A DNA stretch of 64,000 nt, taken from positions 1 to 64,000 of the forward strand of contig NZ_JAUTDN010000010.1 of NCBI RefSeq assembly GCF_030646155.1, in the 5' to 3' direction. The translations under genes and the position numbers were made by a program. Origin of the DNA: Conexibacter sp. CPCC 205762 (GTDB lineage Bacteria; Actinomycetota; Thermoleophilia; Solirubrobacterales; Solirubrobacteraceae). Of the stretch, positions 8,712 to 15,176 are shown one piece after another. A model generated the notes under the pieces. That model saw only the letters and a program-made list of their open reading frames with translations, made no database searches and had not been told where the DNA came from. Numbering within the stretch: position 1 is the stretch's first letter; each line of letters opens with the position of its first letter.

Positions 8712-8736
8712 AGGTGACACTCGCAATGTCACACCT
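8712..8736 (-). terminator. Hairpin downstream of the GH3 gene
   Basis: GTGACA and TGTCAC form a stem around a 7-base loop, and the stem extends to AGGTG/CACCT with a two-base bulge. It begins about 20 bases after the GH3 stop codon. There is no U tract, as is common for actinobacterial terminators. It could also serve as an operator for cysP. Confidence 0.4.
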
Positions 8737-8754
8737 GCTTCTTGAGCGCTGAGT

Positions 8755-10017
8755 TCAGCGGCTGGAGAGGCGCTCGCGCAGGGCGAGCACGCGCACGGCC
8801 GACTCCGCGACACGGGCGCGGATCGCCGGGTCGGCCTTCGCGGCGGCGATCACGGCTCTGCGCGCGAGCGGGAACGAGCCGGGGCCCGTCAGCAGCAGCA
8901 GGTCGGCGCCAGCGCCGAGCGAGCGGACCGCGGCGGCGCCGACGTCACCGTCGCCGGGGGTCGCGGCGTCGACCGCCTCGGCCTCCAGCGAGTCGGTCAT
9001 CACGACGCCGTCGAAGCCGAGCTGGTCGCGCAGCAGGCCGGTGACGATCGCGCGCGACTGCGAGGCGATCCGCTCGCCGTCGATGCGCGGGTAGCGGGCG
9101 TGGCCGACCATCACGATCCCGGCGCCGGCCTGCAGCGCGGCGCGGTAGGGGACGAGGTCGATCGCGTCGAGCTGTCTCGTCGTGCGGCCGATCGCGGCCG
9201 AGCCGAAGTCGGTGTTCTGCGTCGCGCCGCCGACGCCGGGGAAGTGCTTCGGCGTCGGCTCGATCCCGGCCGCCTTGTAGGCCGACACTGCCGCTCTGAC
9301 CGAGGCCGCGACCGCGCTCGCACCGCCCGGGTAGGCGCGGCTGGCCATGAACGAGCCGGGCGTGCCGCCGGCGACGTCGGCGACCGGCCCGAGCGTGACG
9401 TTGACGCCGACCCGCTTCAGCGCCTGCGCGGTCGTGCGCGCGCTGGCGCGGGCGGCGTTCGCTGTCGGCTGGCCCGCCTGGCCGTGCTCGGGCGGGGCGA
9501 ACTTCAGCGTGCGGATGTCGCCGCCCTCCTGGTCGAGCGAGACGATCGCGTCGCCGCCGCCGGCACGCTGGATCGCGCGCGTCATCCTGCGCACCGCGTC
9601 GGCCGACGGCGCGTTGCCGCCGAACAGGATCACGCCCGACGTTCTGCCGGCCCGCAGCGCGTCGGTCACGTAGCTCGGCGCGCTCGTGCCGGAGAAGGAG
9701 ATGATCAGCAGCTGCCCGACCTGCCGCTCCAGCGACATCCGCCGCACGCGCGCGCCAATCGCGTCGGCCGACGCATCCCCACCGGCCGCCGTTCTGCCTG
9801 CCGCCTTCCCGCCAGGCGACCTCGTCGCGCCGGGCGCGGTGCCGGTGCCACGCCCCGCGGCCGGCCCGGTCGCCTGCGCCCGCGGCGCCGCCTCCCCGCC
9901 CCCGCTCGACGCCCCCACCGCGACGCCGACGACGAGCGCGAGCAGCGCGGCCGCCAGCAGCGCCAGCCGGCGCCGCCGGATCGCGGTCGGCCCATGGGTG
10001 GAACGGCGGCGCGGCAT
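8755..10017 (-). CDS. Membrane-anchored GH3 glycosidase, NagZ-like, lacking the usual catalytic His
   Basis: A 420-residue GH3-family protein. A basic N-terminus and one hydrophobic segment (about 18-38) suggest export or an anchor. An Ala/Gly/Thr linker follows, then the barrel (about 90-415). Landmarks are SLDQEGGDI (160-168), KHFPG (257-261) and VVMTDSL with the predicted nucleophile Asp342. In NagZ the KHFPG loop continues with a DSH-type motif whose His is the acid/base. Here the loop reads GVGGATQNTDFG with no His, so activity may be altered or absent. N-acetyl-hexosaminidase action on peptidoglycan is the family's usual role. The ATG at 10017 is chosen. An upstream ATG at 10074 would add 19 residues. 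Confidence 0.75.
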   Translation of the reverse strand: MPRRRSTHGPTAIRRRRLALLAAALLALVVGVAVGASSGGGEAAPRAQATGPAAGRGTGTAPGATRSPGGKAAGRTAAGGDASADAIGARVRRMSLERQVGQLLIISFSGTSAPSYVTDALRAGRTSGVILFGGNAPSADAVRRMTRAIQRAGGGDAIVSLDQEGGDIRTLKFAPPEHGQAGQPTANAARASARTTAQALKRVGVNVTLGPVADVAGGTPGSFMASRAYPGGASAVAASVRAAVSAYKAAGIEPTPKHFPGVGGATQNTDFGSAAIGRTTRQLDAIDLVPYRAALQAGAGIVMVGHARYPRIDGERIASQSRAIVTGLLRDQLGFDGVVMTDSLEAEAVDAATPGDGDVGAAAVRSLGAGADLLLLTGPGSFPLARRAVIAAAKADPAIRARVAESAVRVLALRERLSSR

Positions 10018-10113
10018 TCCCCAGGACCCTATGACGTTGCACAGAGAGATGCGGTTGAGGCGGGCGCGCGTCATCACGATCGCGCGGCGGCGGAGCGGGC
10101 ACAATGTGGAGGC

Positions 10114-10665
10114 ATGAGCGTCGAATCCGTGGACGACGAGCCGCAGCGGCCCGACGAGGAGGGCGCGCCGCCGCCTGGCGTCGGGGCCGCGCCGCGGCGG
10201 GAGCTGACGGAGATCTCGTCGCGCAACGTGCTGGTCGCGGTCGACGGGACGCCGGAGGCGTGGGACGCGGTCGGGCTGGGGGTGCAGATCGTGCGCGCCT
10301 CGCGCGGGCGGCTGACGCTGCTGACGGTCGTCGTGCCGCCGCCGGCGTGGACGCAGGTCGGCCTCTTCGCGCCGCCGGCCGACGGTGACGCCGAGCGCGC
10401 GGCCGTCGAGCGGCTGCGCGAGCTGGCCGACGCGATCCCCGACGACATCCCCGTCACGACCCAGCTGCTGCACGGCGACGCCGCCCACCTGATCGCCCAG
10501 CACGCCGAGCAGGGCAATCACGATCTCGTCGTGCTCGCCGCGCACGAGCACGGGCCGATCGGCGCCGCGATCGAGTCGGTCCAGCGGCGGCTGCTGAAGT
10601 GCACGCGCGTGCCGGTGCTGGCGATCCGCAGGCCGCACCCGGCCGACGAGCCCCGGCAGCAGTAG
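10114..10665 (+). CDS. UspA-type universal stress protein with degenerate nucleotide motif
   Basis: A 183-residue cytoplasmic protein. A charged Pro/Glu-rich lead (about 1-35) precedes one UspA domain beginning NVLVAVDGTPEAWDAVGLGV. In ATP-binding Usp proteins the C-terminal strand carries G-x2-G-x9-G-S/T. Here it reads HGPIGAAIESVQRRLL, with Glu where Gly is expected, so ATP binding is doubtful. The start lies just after GGAGG with unusually short spacing. It is divergent from the GH3 gene and followed by a strong hairpin. Confidence 0.75.
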   Translation: MSVESVDDEPQRPDEEGAPPPGVGAAPRRELTEISSRNVLVAVDGTPEAWDAVGLGVQIVRASRGRLTLLTVVVPPPAWTQVGLFAPPADGDAERAAVERLRELADAIPDDIPVTTQLLHGDAAHLIAQHAEQGNHDLVVLAAHEHGPIGAAIESVQRRLLKCTRVPVLAIRRPHPADEPRQQ

Positions 10666-10690
10666 GTCGCGGCCCCTGGGCGCCGCGACC
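10665..10690 (+). terminator. Hairpin after the universal stress gene
   Basis: GGTCGCGGC (10665-10673) pairs perfectly with GCCGCGACC (10682-10690) around an 8-base loop, starting within the stop codon. A C-rich rather than U-rich tail follows. Its position right after the gene favours termination. Confidence 0.5.
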
Positions 10691-10747
10691 CCCGACCCCC
10701 ACCCCCTGGACGCCAAAGTTTGGGGCCTCCGCTTTGGGGTCTCCTCG

Positions 10748-10903
10748 ATGCGCGGACGCGGGCGGTCCCCGATGCTCCTGCTCATGGACCGACCGACGCC
10801 CCTGACAGTGACGCTCCAGGGAGAGCCCGCCGACCTCCGCTCCCGCACCGAGCTGGCCGCCCTCTTCGCGCGCACGACCGGCGGAAGTGGCCAGGAAGTC
10901 TAG
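10748..10903 (+). CDS. Possible small protein or gene remnant before the AAA ATPase
   Basis: An open frame of 51 codons with mostly G or C at third positions. It reads MRGRGRSPMLLLMDRP, then LTVTLQGEPADLRSRTELAA and ends TTGGSGQEV. I do not recognise it. The stop lies 51 bases before the ATPase start and 16 bases before its inverted repeat, so it could be a leader gene, a partner or a leftover. A second start at 10772 is possible. Codon choice is the only support. Confidence 0.25.
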   Translation: MRGRGRSPMLLLMDRPTPLTVTLQGEPADLRSRTELAALFARTTGGSGQEV

Positions 10904-10913
10904 ATATATGTGG

Positions 10914-10956
10914 TTGTTATATGGAGGTTTGGCACATAAGATCAACACCTCCATAT
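10914..10956 (+). promoter_or_regulatory. Promoter and inverted repeat of the AAA ATPase gene
   Basis: TTGTTA (10914-10919) and TAAGAT (10937-10942), 17 bases apart, make a plausible promoter. A perfect 10-bp inverted repeat, ATATGGAGGT (10919-10928) and ACCTCCATAT (10947-10956), spans it. The left arm touches the -35 element and the right arm covers the likely transcript start and the ATG. Its AT content contrasts with the region, and it looks like an operator. Confidence 0.5.
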
Positions 10957-12139
10957 GGATGCCGCGACCAACCCCTATACGCCAGGTGCCGGCACCCAGC
11001 CGCGAGCGCTCTCCGGGCGTGAGCGAGAGCTGGACGGCTTCCGGGTTCTCCGCGCGCGCCTGACCCACGGCCTGCCGGAGCGCGGGATCGTGCTCTGCGG
11101 TCTGCGCGGGATGGGCAAGACGGTGCTGTTGCGGGAGATGGCTCGCGACGCGCGCGACGAGGGATGGCGCGTGTCCTTCGTCGAGATGCGCAGGGGGACC
11201 GACCTCCGTGACGCGCTCACGGCGGCAGTGCTGGAGCAGCTCGCCGGCCTCAGCATCCGCGAGCGCGCGCTCGGCGCCTTCTCGCGCACGATGGGATTGG
11301 TCCGCGCGCTGCGGGCGACGATCGCACCGGAGATCCAGATCGACGTCGACGCGACCGACCTGCTGACGGTCGGCCGCTCGCTCGAAGCCGACCTCGGCGA
11401 GCTGCTCGCGCGGCTGGGAGCGCTCGCCCGCGATCAGGGGATCGGCGTCGCCTTCGTGATCGACGAGCTGCAGGAGCTGGACGCCGAGGGCCTGGCCGCG
11501 TTGTGCGCGGCGATGCACCGCGTCGGTCAGGAGGAGCTGCCGATCGCGCTGGCTGCCGCCGGCCTGCCGAGCCTCCCCGGTCTGCTCGCGGAGGCGAAGT
11601 CGTATGCCGAGCGGCTGTTCGCCTACCCACAGGTCGGACTGCTGCCGGACGACGCCGCCCGCCGTGCGATCGTCGAGCCGCCGCGCAAGGTGCTCGGCGA
11701 CGACGCGCCGGCGATCGACGACGATGCGGTCGAGCGGATGATCGCCTTCGCGGGCGGCTATCCGATGCTGCTGCAGGCCATCGGCAAACATGCCTGGAAC
11801 CGCGCGACCGGCAACGCCATCGGCTTGGCCGACGTCGTCGCGGGCGAGCAGGACGCCTTCGACGACCTCTCTCGCGAGCTGTTCCTCGCCCGCTGGCAGC
11901 GCGCGACGCCGCGCGAGCGCGACTACCTGCTGGCGGTCGCCGGCGCGGGCGGCTCATGCAGCTCGGCGGAGGCGGCGCGCACGGCGAACTTCGGCCCGAC
12001 GACCGCCGCCAGCGTCCAGCGCAACACGTTGATCGCGAAAGGCCTGCTGTGGGCTCCTGAGCGCGGCCGTGTGGCGTTCACGATGCCGCTGTTCGAACGC
12101 TTCGTGCTCGCACGCCACGAGCACGAGCCTGCGCACTGA
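10955..12139 (+). CDS. Stand-alone AAA ATPase
   Basis: A 394-residue P-loop ATPase of the group starting NPYTPGAGTQPRALSGRERE. Walker A is GLRGMGKT (49-56) and Walker B is VAFVIDEL with Asp170-Glu171. The region after about 300 (RATPRERDYLLAVAGAG onward) looks like a winged helix, which could bind DNA. No membrane segment is seen. The targets of such ATPases are mostly unknown. It is a single gene, and the inverted repeat over its promoter suggests that it or a similar protein controls its own expression. Base composition is slightly lower in GC than neighbouring genes, and the leader much lower. Confidence 0.75.
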   Translation: MDAATNPYTPGAGTQPRALSGRERELDGFRVLRARLTHGLPERGIVLCGLRGMGKTVLLREMARDARDEGWRVSFVEMRRGTDLRDALTAAVLEQLAGLSIRERALGAFSRTMGLVRALRATIAPEIQIDVDATDLLTVGRSLEADLGELLARLGALARDQGIGVAFVIDELQELDAEGLAALCAAMHRVGQEELPIALAAAGLPSLPGLLAEAKSYAERLFAYPQVGLLPDDAARRAIVEPPRKVLGDDAPAIDDDAVERMIAFAGGYPMLLQAIGKHAWNRATGNAIGLADVVAGEQDAFDDLSRELFLARWQRATPRERDYLLAVAGAGGSCSSAEAARTANFGPTTAASVQRNTLIAKGLLWAPERGRVAFTMPLFERFVLARHEHEPAH

Positions 12140-12146
12140 AGCCCTC

Positions 12147-13079
12147 TCAGCCGCCGACGACCCGGGCGCTGATGCGCTCGATCAGCTGCGGGAAGGAGAG
12201 GCCGGCGTGCTCGGCGGCGAGCGGGGTCGGGCCGGTCTCGGTCAGGCCGGGGATCGTGTTGATCTCCAGCACCCACGGGGTCTCGTCTTCGAGGCGGATG
12301 TCGACGCGGGCGAAGTCGCGGCAGCCGGCGGCGCGGTAGGCGTCGGCGGCGACCGCTCTGACGCGCGCGTCGACGGCGTCGGAGAGGCCGGCAAGACGGA
12401 CCTCGGAGGAGCCGATCTCGTAGTGGGCCTGGAACGAGTAGTACTCGTCGGCCATCACGATCTCGACCGGCGGCAGCGGCTCGGGCGCGTCGGCGGGCCC
12501 GAGCACGGTCACGGCCAGCTCGCGGCCGGGCACGAACCGCTCCAGCAGGACGCGGTCGTCGTAGCTCATCGCGCCGAGCACGGCGCCGCCGAGCTGGGCC
12601 CGCTCCTGCACCACGCTGAGGCCGAACGAGGAGCCCTGTCGCGCCGGCTTGACGACCATCCGGCCGTCGAACTGCTGCCACAGCGCGTCGAGCGTCTTGC
12701 CGGCGCCGTAGTCGGCGAACGCCTGCTTCGTGAACGAGTGCCACTGCGGCGTCGCCACGCCGCGCAGCTCGCAGAGGCTCTTGAAGGTGTGCTTGTCGAG
12801 GCAGATCGCGGAGGCGAGCGCGTCGGAGCCGGTGTACGGCACCTGCAGGATCTCCAGCAGGTCCTGGACCGTGCCGTCCTCGCCGCCGACGCCGTGCAGG
12901 GCGATGAAGACGAAGTCCGGCTGCGCCCGCTGGACGACGTCGACGAAGTCGGCCCCGACGTCGACCACGTCGACCGCGTGGCCGAGCGTCCGCAGCGCCT
13001 TCGCCGCCTGCTGGCCCGAGCGGGTGCTGACCTCGCGCTCCAGCGAGCGGCCCCCGTAGGCGACGAGCGCGCGCGCCAT
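12147..13079 (-). CDS. ATP-grasp ligase, D-Ala-D-Ala-ligase-like (short form)
   Basis: A 310-residue cytoplasmic ATP-grasp enzyme with most Ddl landmarks. These include GGRSLEREVS with Glu14, KPARQGSSFGLSVV, the Tyr region ADEYYSFQAHYE and DIRLEDETPWVLEINTIPG for metal binding. After NTIPGLT, normal Ddl enzymes carry a Ser-containing motif like SLVP. Here the sequence is ETGPTPLAA, so the second amino-acid site may differ. It is the downstream member of a two-ligase operon, three bases after the larger paralogue. The substrates could be D-Ala plus D-Ala or another small amino acid. Confidence 0.8.
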   Translation of the reverse strand: MARALVAYGGRSLEREVSTRSGQQAAKALRTLGHAVDVVDVGADFVDVVQRAQPDFVFIALHGVGGEDGTVQDLLEILQVPYTGSDALASAICLDKHTFKSLCELRGVATPQWHSFTKQAFADYGAGKTLDALWQQFDGRMVVKPARQGSSFGLSVVQERAQLGGAVLGAMSYDDRVLLERFVPGRELAVTVLGPADAPEPLPPVEIVMADEYYSFQAHYEIGSSEVRLAGLSDAVDARVRAVAADAYRAAGCRDFARVDIRLEDETPWVLEINTIPGLTETGPTPLAAEHAGLSFPQLIERISARVVGG

Positions 13080-13081
13080 CG

Positions 13082-14338
13082 CTACGCCGCCGACTTCGCG
13101 TGGCGGTCGATCAGCGCGGAGGCGAAGCTGCGGGTCGTCGAGCGCTCCTCGCGCGCCTCCGCCAGGCCGATCGCGAGCAGCTCGTCGAGCAGGTCGGGGA
13201 AGGCCAGCCCGCGCGGCTCGAACAGATAGAAGGCGAACGAGCCCGGGACCGTGTTCGGCTCGTTGACGCAGATCCGCTCCGGTCTGCCGTCCTGCGCGGG
13301 CAGCACGAAGAAGTCGTAGCGGACGACGCCCGCGACGCGCAGCGCGCGGTGGGCCTTCTCGGCCTCCGCGCGGACCCGCTCGCGCAGCCCCGGGTCGACG
13401 TCGGCGGGGATGATGCGGTCGGCCGAGGCCATCCCGGCGCCGGACTCGCCGGAGCCGCCGGCCTTGCCGCCCCCGCCCTTCGCGCCACCGCCCTTGGCTC
13501 CGCCGGAGCCGTCCTTGCCGCCGCCGGCCGACAGGTACTTGTCCTCGAACGTGAGCCCGGCCTCGCTGCCGAGCGGCCGCTCGACCTCGGAGACGCGCAG
13601 CTCGCCGCCGGGGCGGCCGAGGACGGCGCAGTTCAGCTCCGTCGCGCCGGTCGCGAACGGCTCGACGATCGCCTGGCGGTCCAGCTCGAAGGCCAGCTCC
13701 AGCGCCTCCTCGACCTCGGCCGCGCTCTCGCAGCGGGCGACGCCGATCGAGGAGCCGAGCGTCGCCGGCTTGACGACGACCGGCGGCGGGAAGTCGCTCG
13801 CGACGATCGCCAGCACGCCGGCGCGGTCCTGCTCCCAGGCGCCGCGCTCGATGCGGCGGTGCGGCAGCACCTCGAGGCCGCCGGCCTGCAGCACCGTCTT
13901 GGCGAGGTGCTTGTCCATCCCGACCGCGAACGCCGCGACGCCGCGGCCGGCGTGCGGGACGCCGGCCAGCTCGAGCGCGCCGAGCAGCGCGCCGTCCTCG
14001 CCGCCGGTGCCGTGGATCGCGTTCAGCACGACCGAGATCGGCAGCGCCTTGTCGCCCCGCAGGCGCGAGGTCGAGGGCTCGAAGAAGGGGCCGTCGGCGG
14101 CGCCGAGGCGCAGCTCCAGCGGTCGCGCGCCGCGCGGTGGCGACTGCGTGAAGGCGCTCACGTCGCGCAGCTCCTCGCCGGTCCACCAGCGGCCGTCCTT
14201 GCCGACGTAGAGCGGGATCACCGTGTGGCGCTCGGCCAGCACGGCCATCGCCTGCTGCGCGGTGATGATCGAGACGTCGTGCTCGACCGACGGGCCGCCG
14301 AAGACGACGCCGACGGTCTGTCCGGAGGGGAGAGGCAT
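13082..14338 (-). CDS. ATP-grasp ligase, D-Ala-D-Ala-ligase-like with Gly/Lys insertion
   Basis: A 418-residue Ddl-family enzyme. Seen are FGGPSVEHDVS, KPATLGSSIGVARC and TFEDKYLS. The C-terminal metal-binding motif NEPNTVPGSFAFYLFEPRG differs from housekeeping Ddl endings and is closer to accessory ligases. Residues about 271-303 are a low-complexity insertion of Gly, Lys, Ser and Ala placed right after the substrate Tyr, probably a flexible loop. The ATG lies near GGAGGGGAGAGG. It is divergent from the hydrolase and Mur-ligase genes with only 28 bases between starts, so the four genes probably share regulation. Confidence 0.8.
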   Translation of the reverse strand: MPLPSGQTVGVVFGGPSVEHDVSIITAQQAMAVLAERHTVIPLYVGKDGRWWTGEELRDVSAFTQSPPRGARPLELRLGAADGPFFEPSTSRLRGDKALPISVVLNAIHGTGGEDGALLGALELAGVPHAGRGVAAFAVGMDKHLAKTVLQAGGLEVLPHRRIERGAWEQDRAGVLAIVASDFPPPVVVKPATLGSSIGVARCESAAEVEEALELAFELDRQAIVEPFATGATELNCAVLGRPGGELRVSEVERPLGSEAGLTFEDKYLSAGGGKDGSGGAKGGGAKGGGGKAGGSGESGAGMASADRIIPADVDPGLRERVRAEAEKAHRALRVAGVVRYDFFVLPAQDGRPERICVNEPNTVPGSFAFYLFEPRGLAFPDLLDELLAIGLAEAREERSTTRSFASALIDRHAKSAA

Positions 14339-14350
14339 GGGGCGGAAGGG

Positions 14351-14369
14351 TATCGTTCGCCCCTCCGTG
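14351..14369 (+). promoter_or_regulatory. Probable -10 element for a near-leaderless hydrolase transcript
   Basis: TATCGT at 14351-14356 lies 10 bases before the GTG of the hydrolase gene, and no Shine-Dalgarno sequence sits between. This is the pattern of leaderless actinobacterial transcripts. The -35 would lie inside the divergent ligase gene's start region. Confidence 0.3.
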
Positions 14370-15176
14370 AACGCGACCGCCGACACCACCACGCTCACCG
14401 TCGACGGCCTCCGCGTCCGTCTCCTGCACGTCAGACCCGCCGGGATCGAGAACCCCGCGAAGGTGCTCGTGCTGCACGGCTGGGGCGCGTCGGTCGACGC
14501 CGTCGGCTCGATCGTCGCAGGCCTGCGCGACACGGTCGAGCTGGTCGCCTTCGACCTGCCGGGGATGGGCGAGTCGCAGATGGTCCCGGCCGCGTGGGGC
14601 AACCGCGACTACGCCGCCTTCACGATCAGGCTCGCCGACGCCGTCGGCTTCGACCGCTTCGCGCTCGTCGGCCACTCGCGCGGCGCCGCCGTCTCGCTCG
14701 TGCTCGCCTCCGACCCGGCCACCAGCGGCCGCGTCGAGCGGATGGTGCTGACCGGCGCCGCCGGCATCAAGCCGAGACGGCCGGCCTCCTACTACATGAA
14801 GGTCGGCTCGGCGAAGGCCGGCCGCGTGATCGGCGCCGTCGGCGGCAAGCCGGGCAAGAGCCTGCAGCAGAAGATCCGCGGCAAGGCCGCCTCGGCCGAC
14901 TGGCTGGCGGCCCCCGAGGAGCTGCGCGGGACGCTGCGCAACGTGCTCGCCGACGATCTCTCGCCGCTGCTGCCGCAGGTCGACGCCCCGACGCTGCTGA
15001 TCTGGGGTCCCGACGACGACTCCACCCCGCTCTGGATGGGCGAGCAGATGGAGCGCGAGATCCCCGGCGCGGCGCTGATCGTGCTGAGAAGCGGCGGCCA
15101 CTTCGCGTACGCCGAGCGGGCCGGCGAGTTCAACGTGATCGCCTCCCATTTCCTGACGCAGGGAGGCAGACGATGA
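14367..15176 (+). CDS. Alpha/beta hydrolase
   Basis: A 269-residue alpha/beta-fold hydrolase. Motifs are VLVLHGWGASVDAVGS (oxyanion region), FDLPGMGESQM, the nucleophile elbow GHSRGAAVS with Ser, an acid region LLIWGPDDDSTPLWMG and a terminal His in SGGHFAYAERAGEFN. The catalytic triad is therefore intact. The GTG start gives a normal family N-terminus (MNATADTTTLTVDGLRVRLL). Its stop overlaps the next gene's start as ATGA, so it is almost certainly co-translated with the Mur-ligase-like protein and divergent from the two ligases. It may release or transfer an acyl or peptidyl group. Confidence 0.8.
   Translation: MNATADTTTLTVDGLRVRLLHVRPAGIENPAKVLVLHGWGASVDAVGSIVAGLRDTVELVAFDLPGMGESQMVPAAWGNRDYAAFTIRLADAVGFDRFALVGHSRGAAVSLVLASDPATSGRVERMVLTGAAGIKPRRPASYYMKVGSAKAGRVIGAVGGKPGKSLQQKIRGKAASADWLAAPEELRGTLRNVLADDLSPLLPQVDAPTLLIWGPDDDSTPLWMGEQMEREIPGAALIVLRSGGHFAYAERAGEFNVIASHFLTQGGRR

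Noticed and set aside
10666-10954. Insertion sequence or attachment site at the ATPase leader
   Set aside because: Inverted repeats are present but no transposase or integrase, no target duplication and no tRNA are seen. The repeat position fits a promoter operator.
12147-14338. Vancomycin-resistance (Van) ligase operon
   Set aside because: No VanH dehydrogenase, VanX dipeptidase or VanR/VanS genes are adjacent, and the ligases sit with a Mur ligase and a hydrolase instead.
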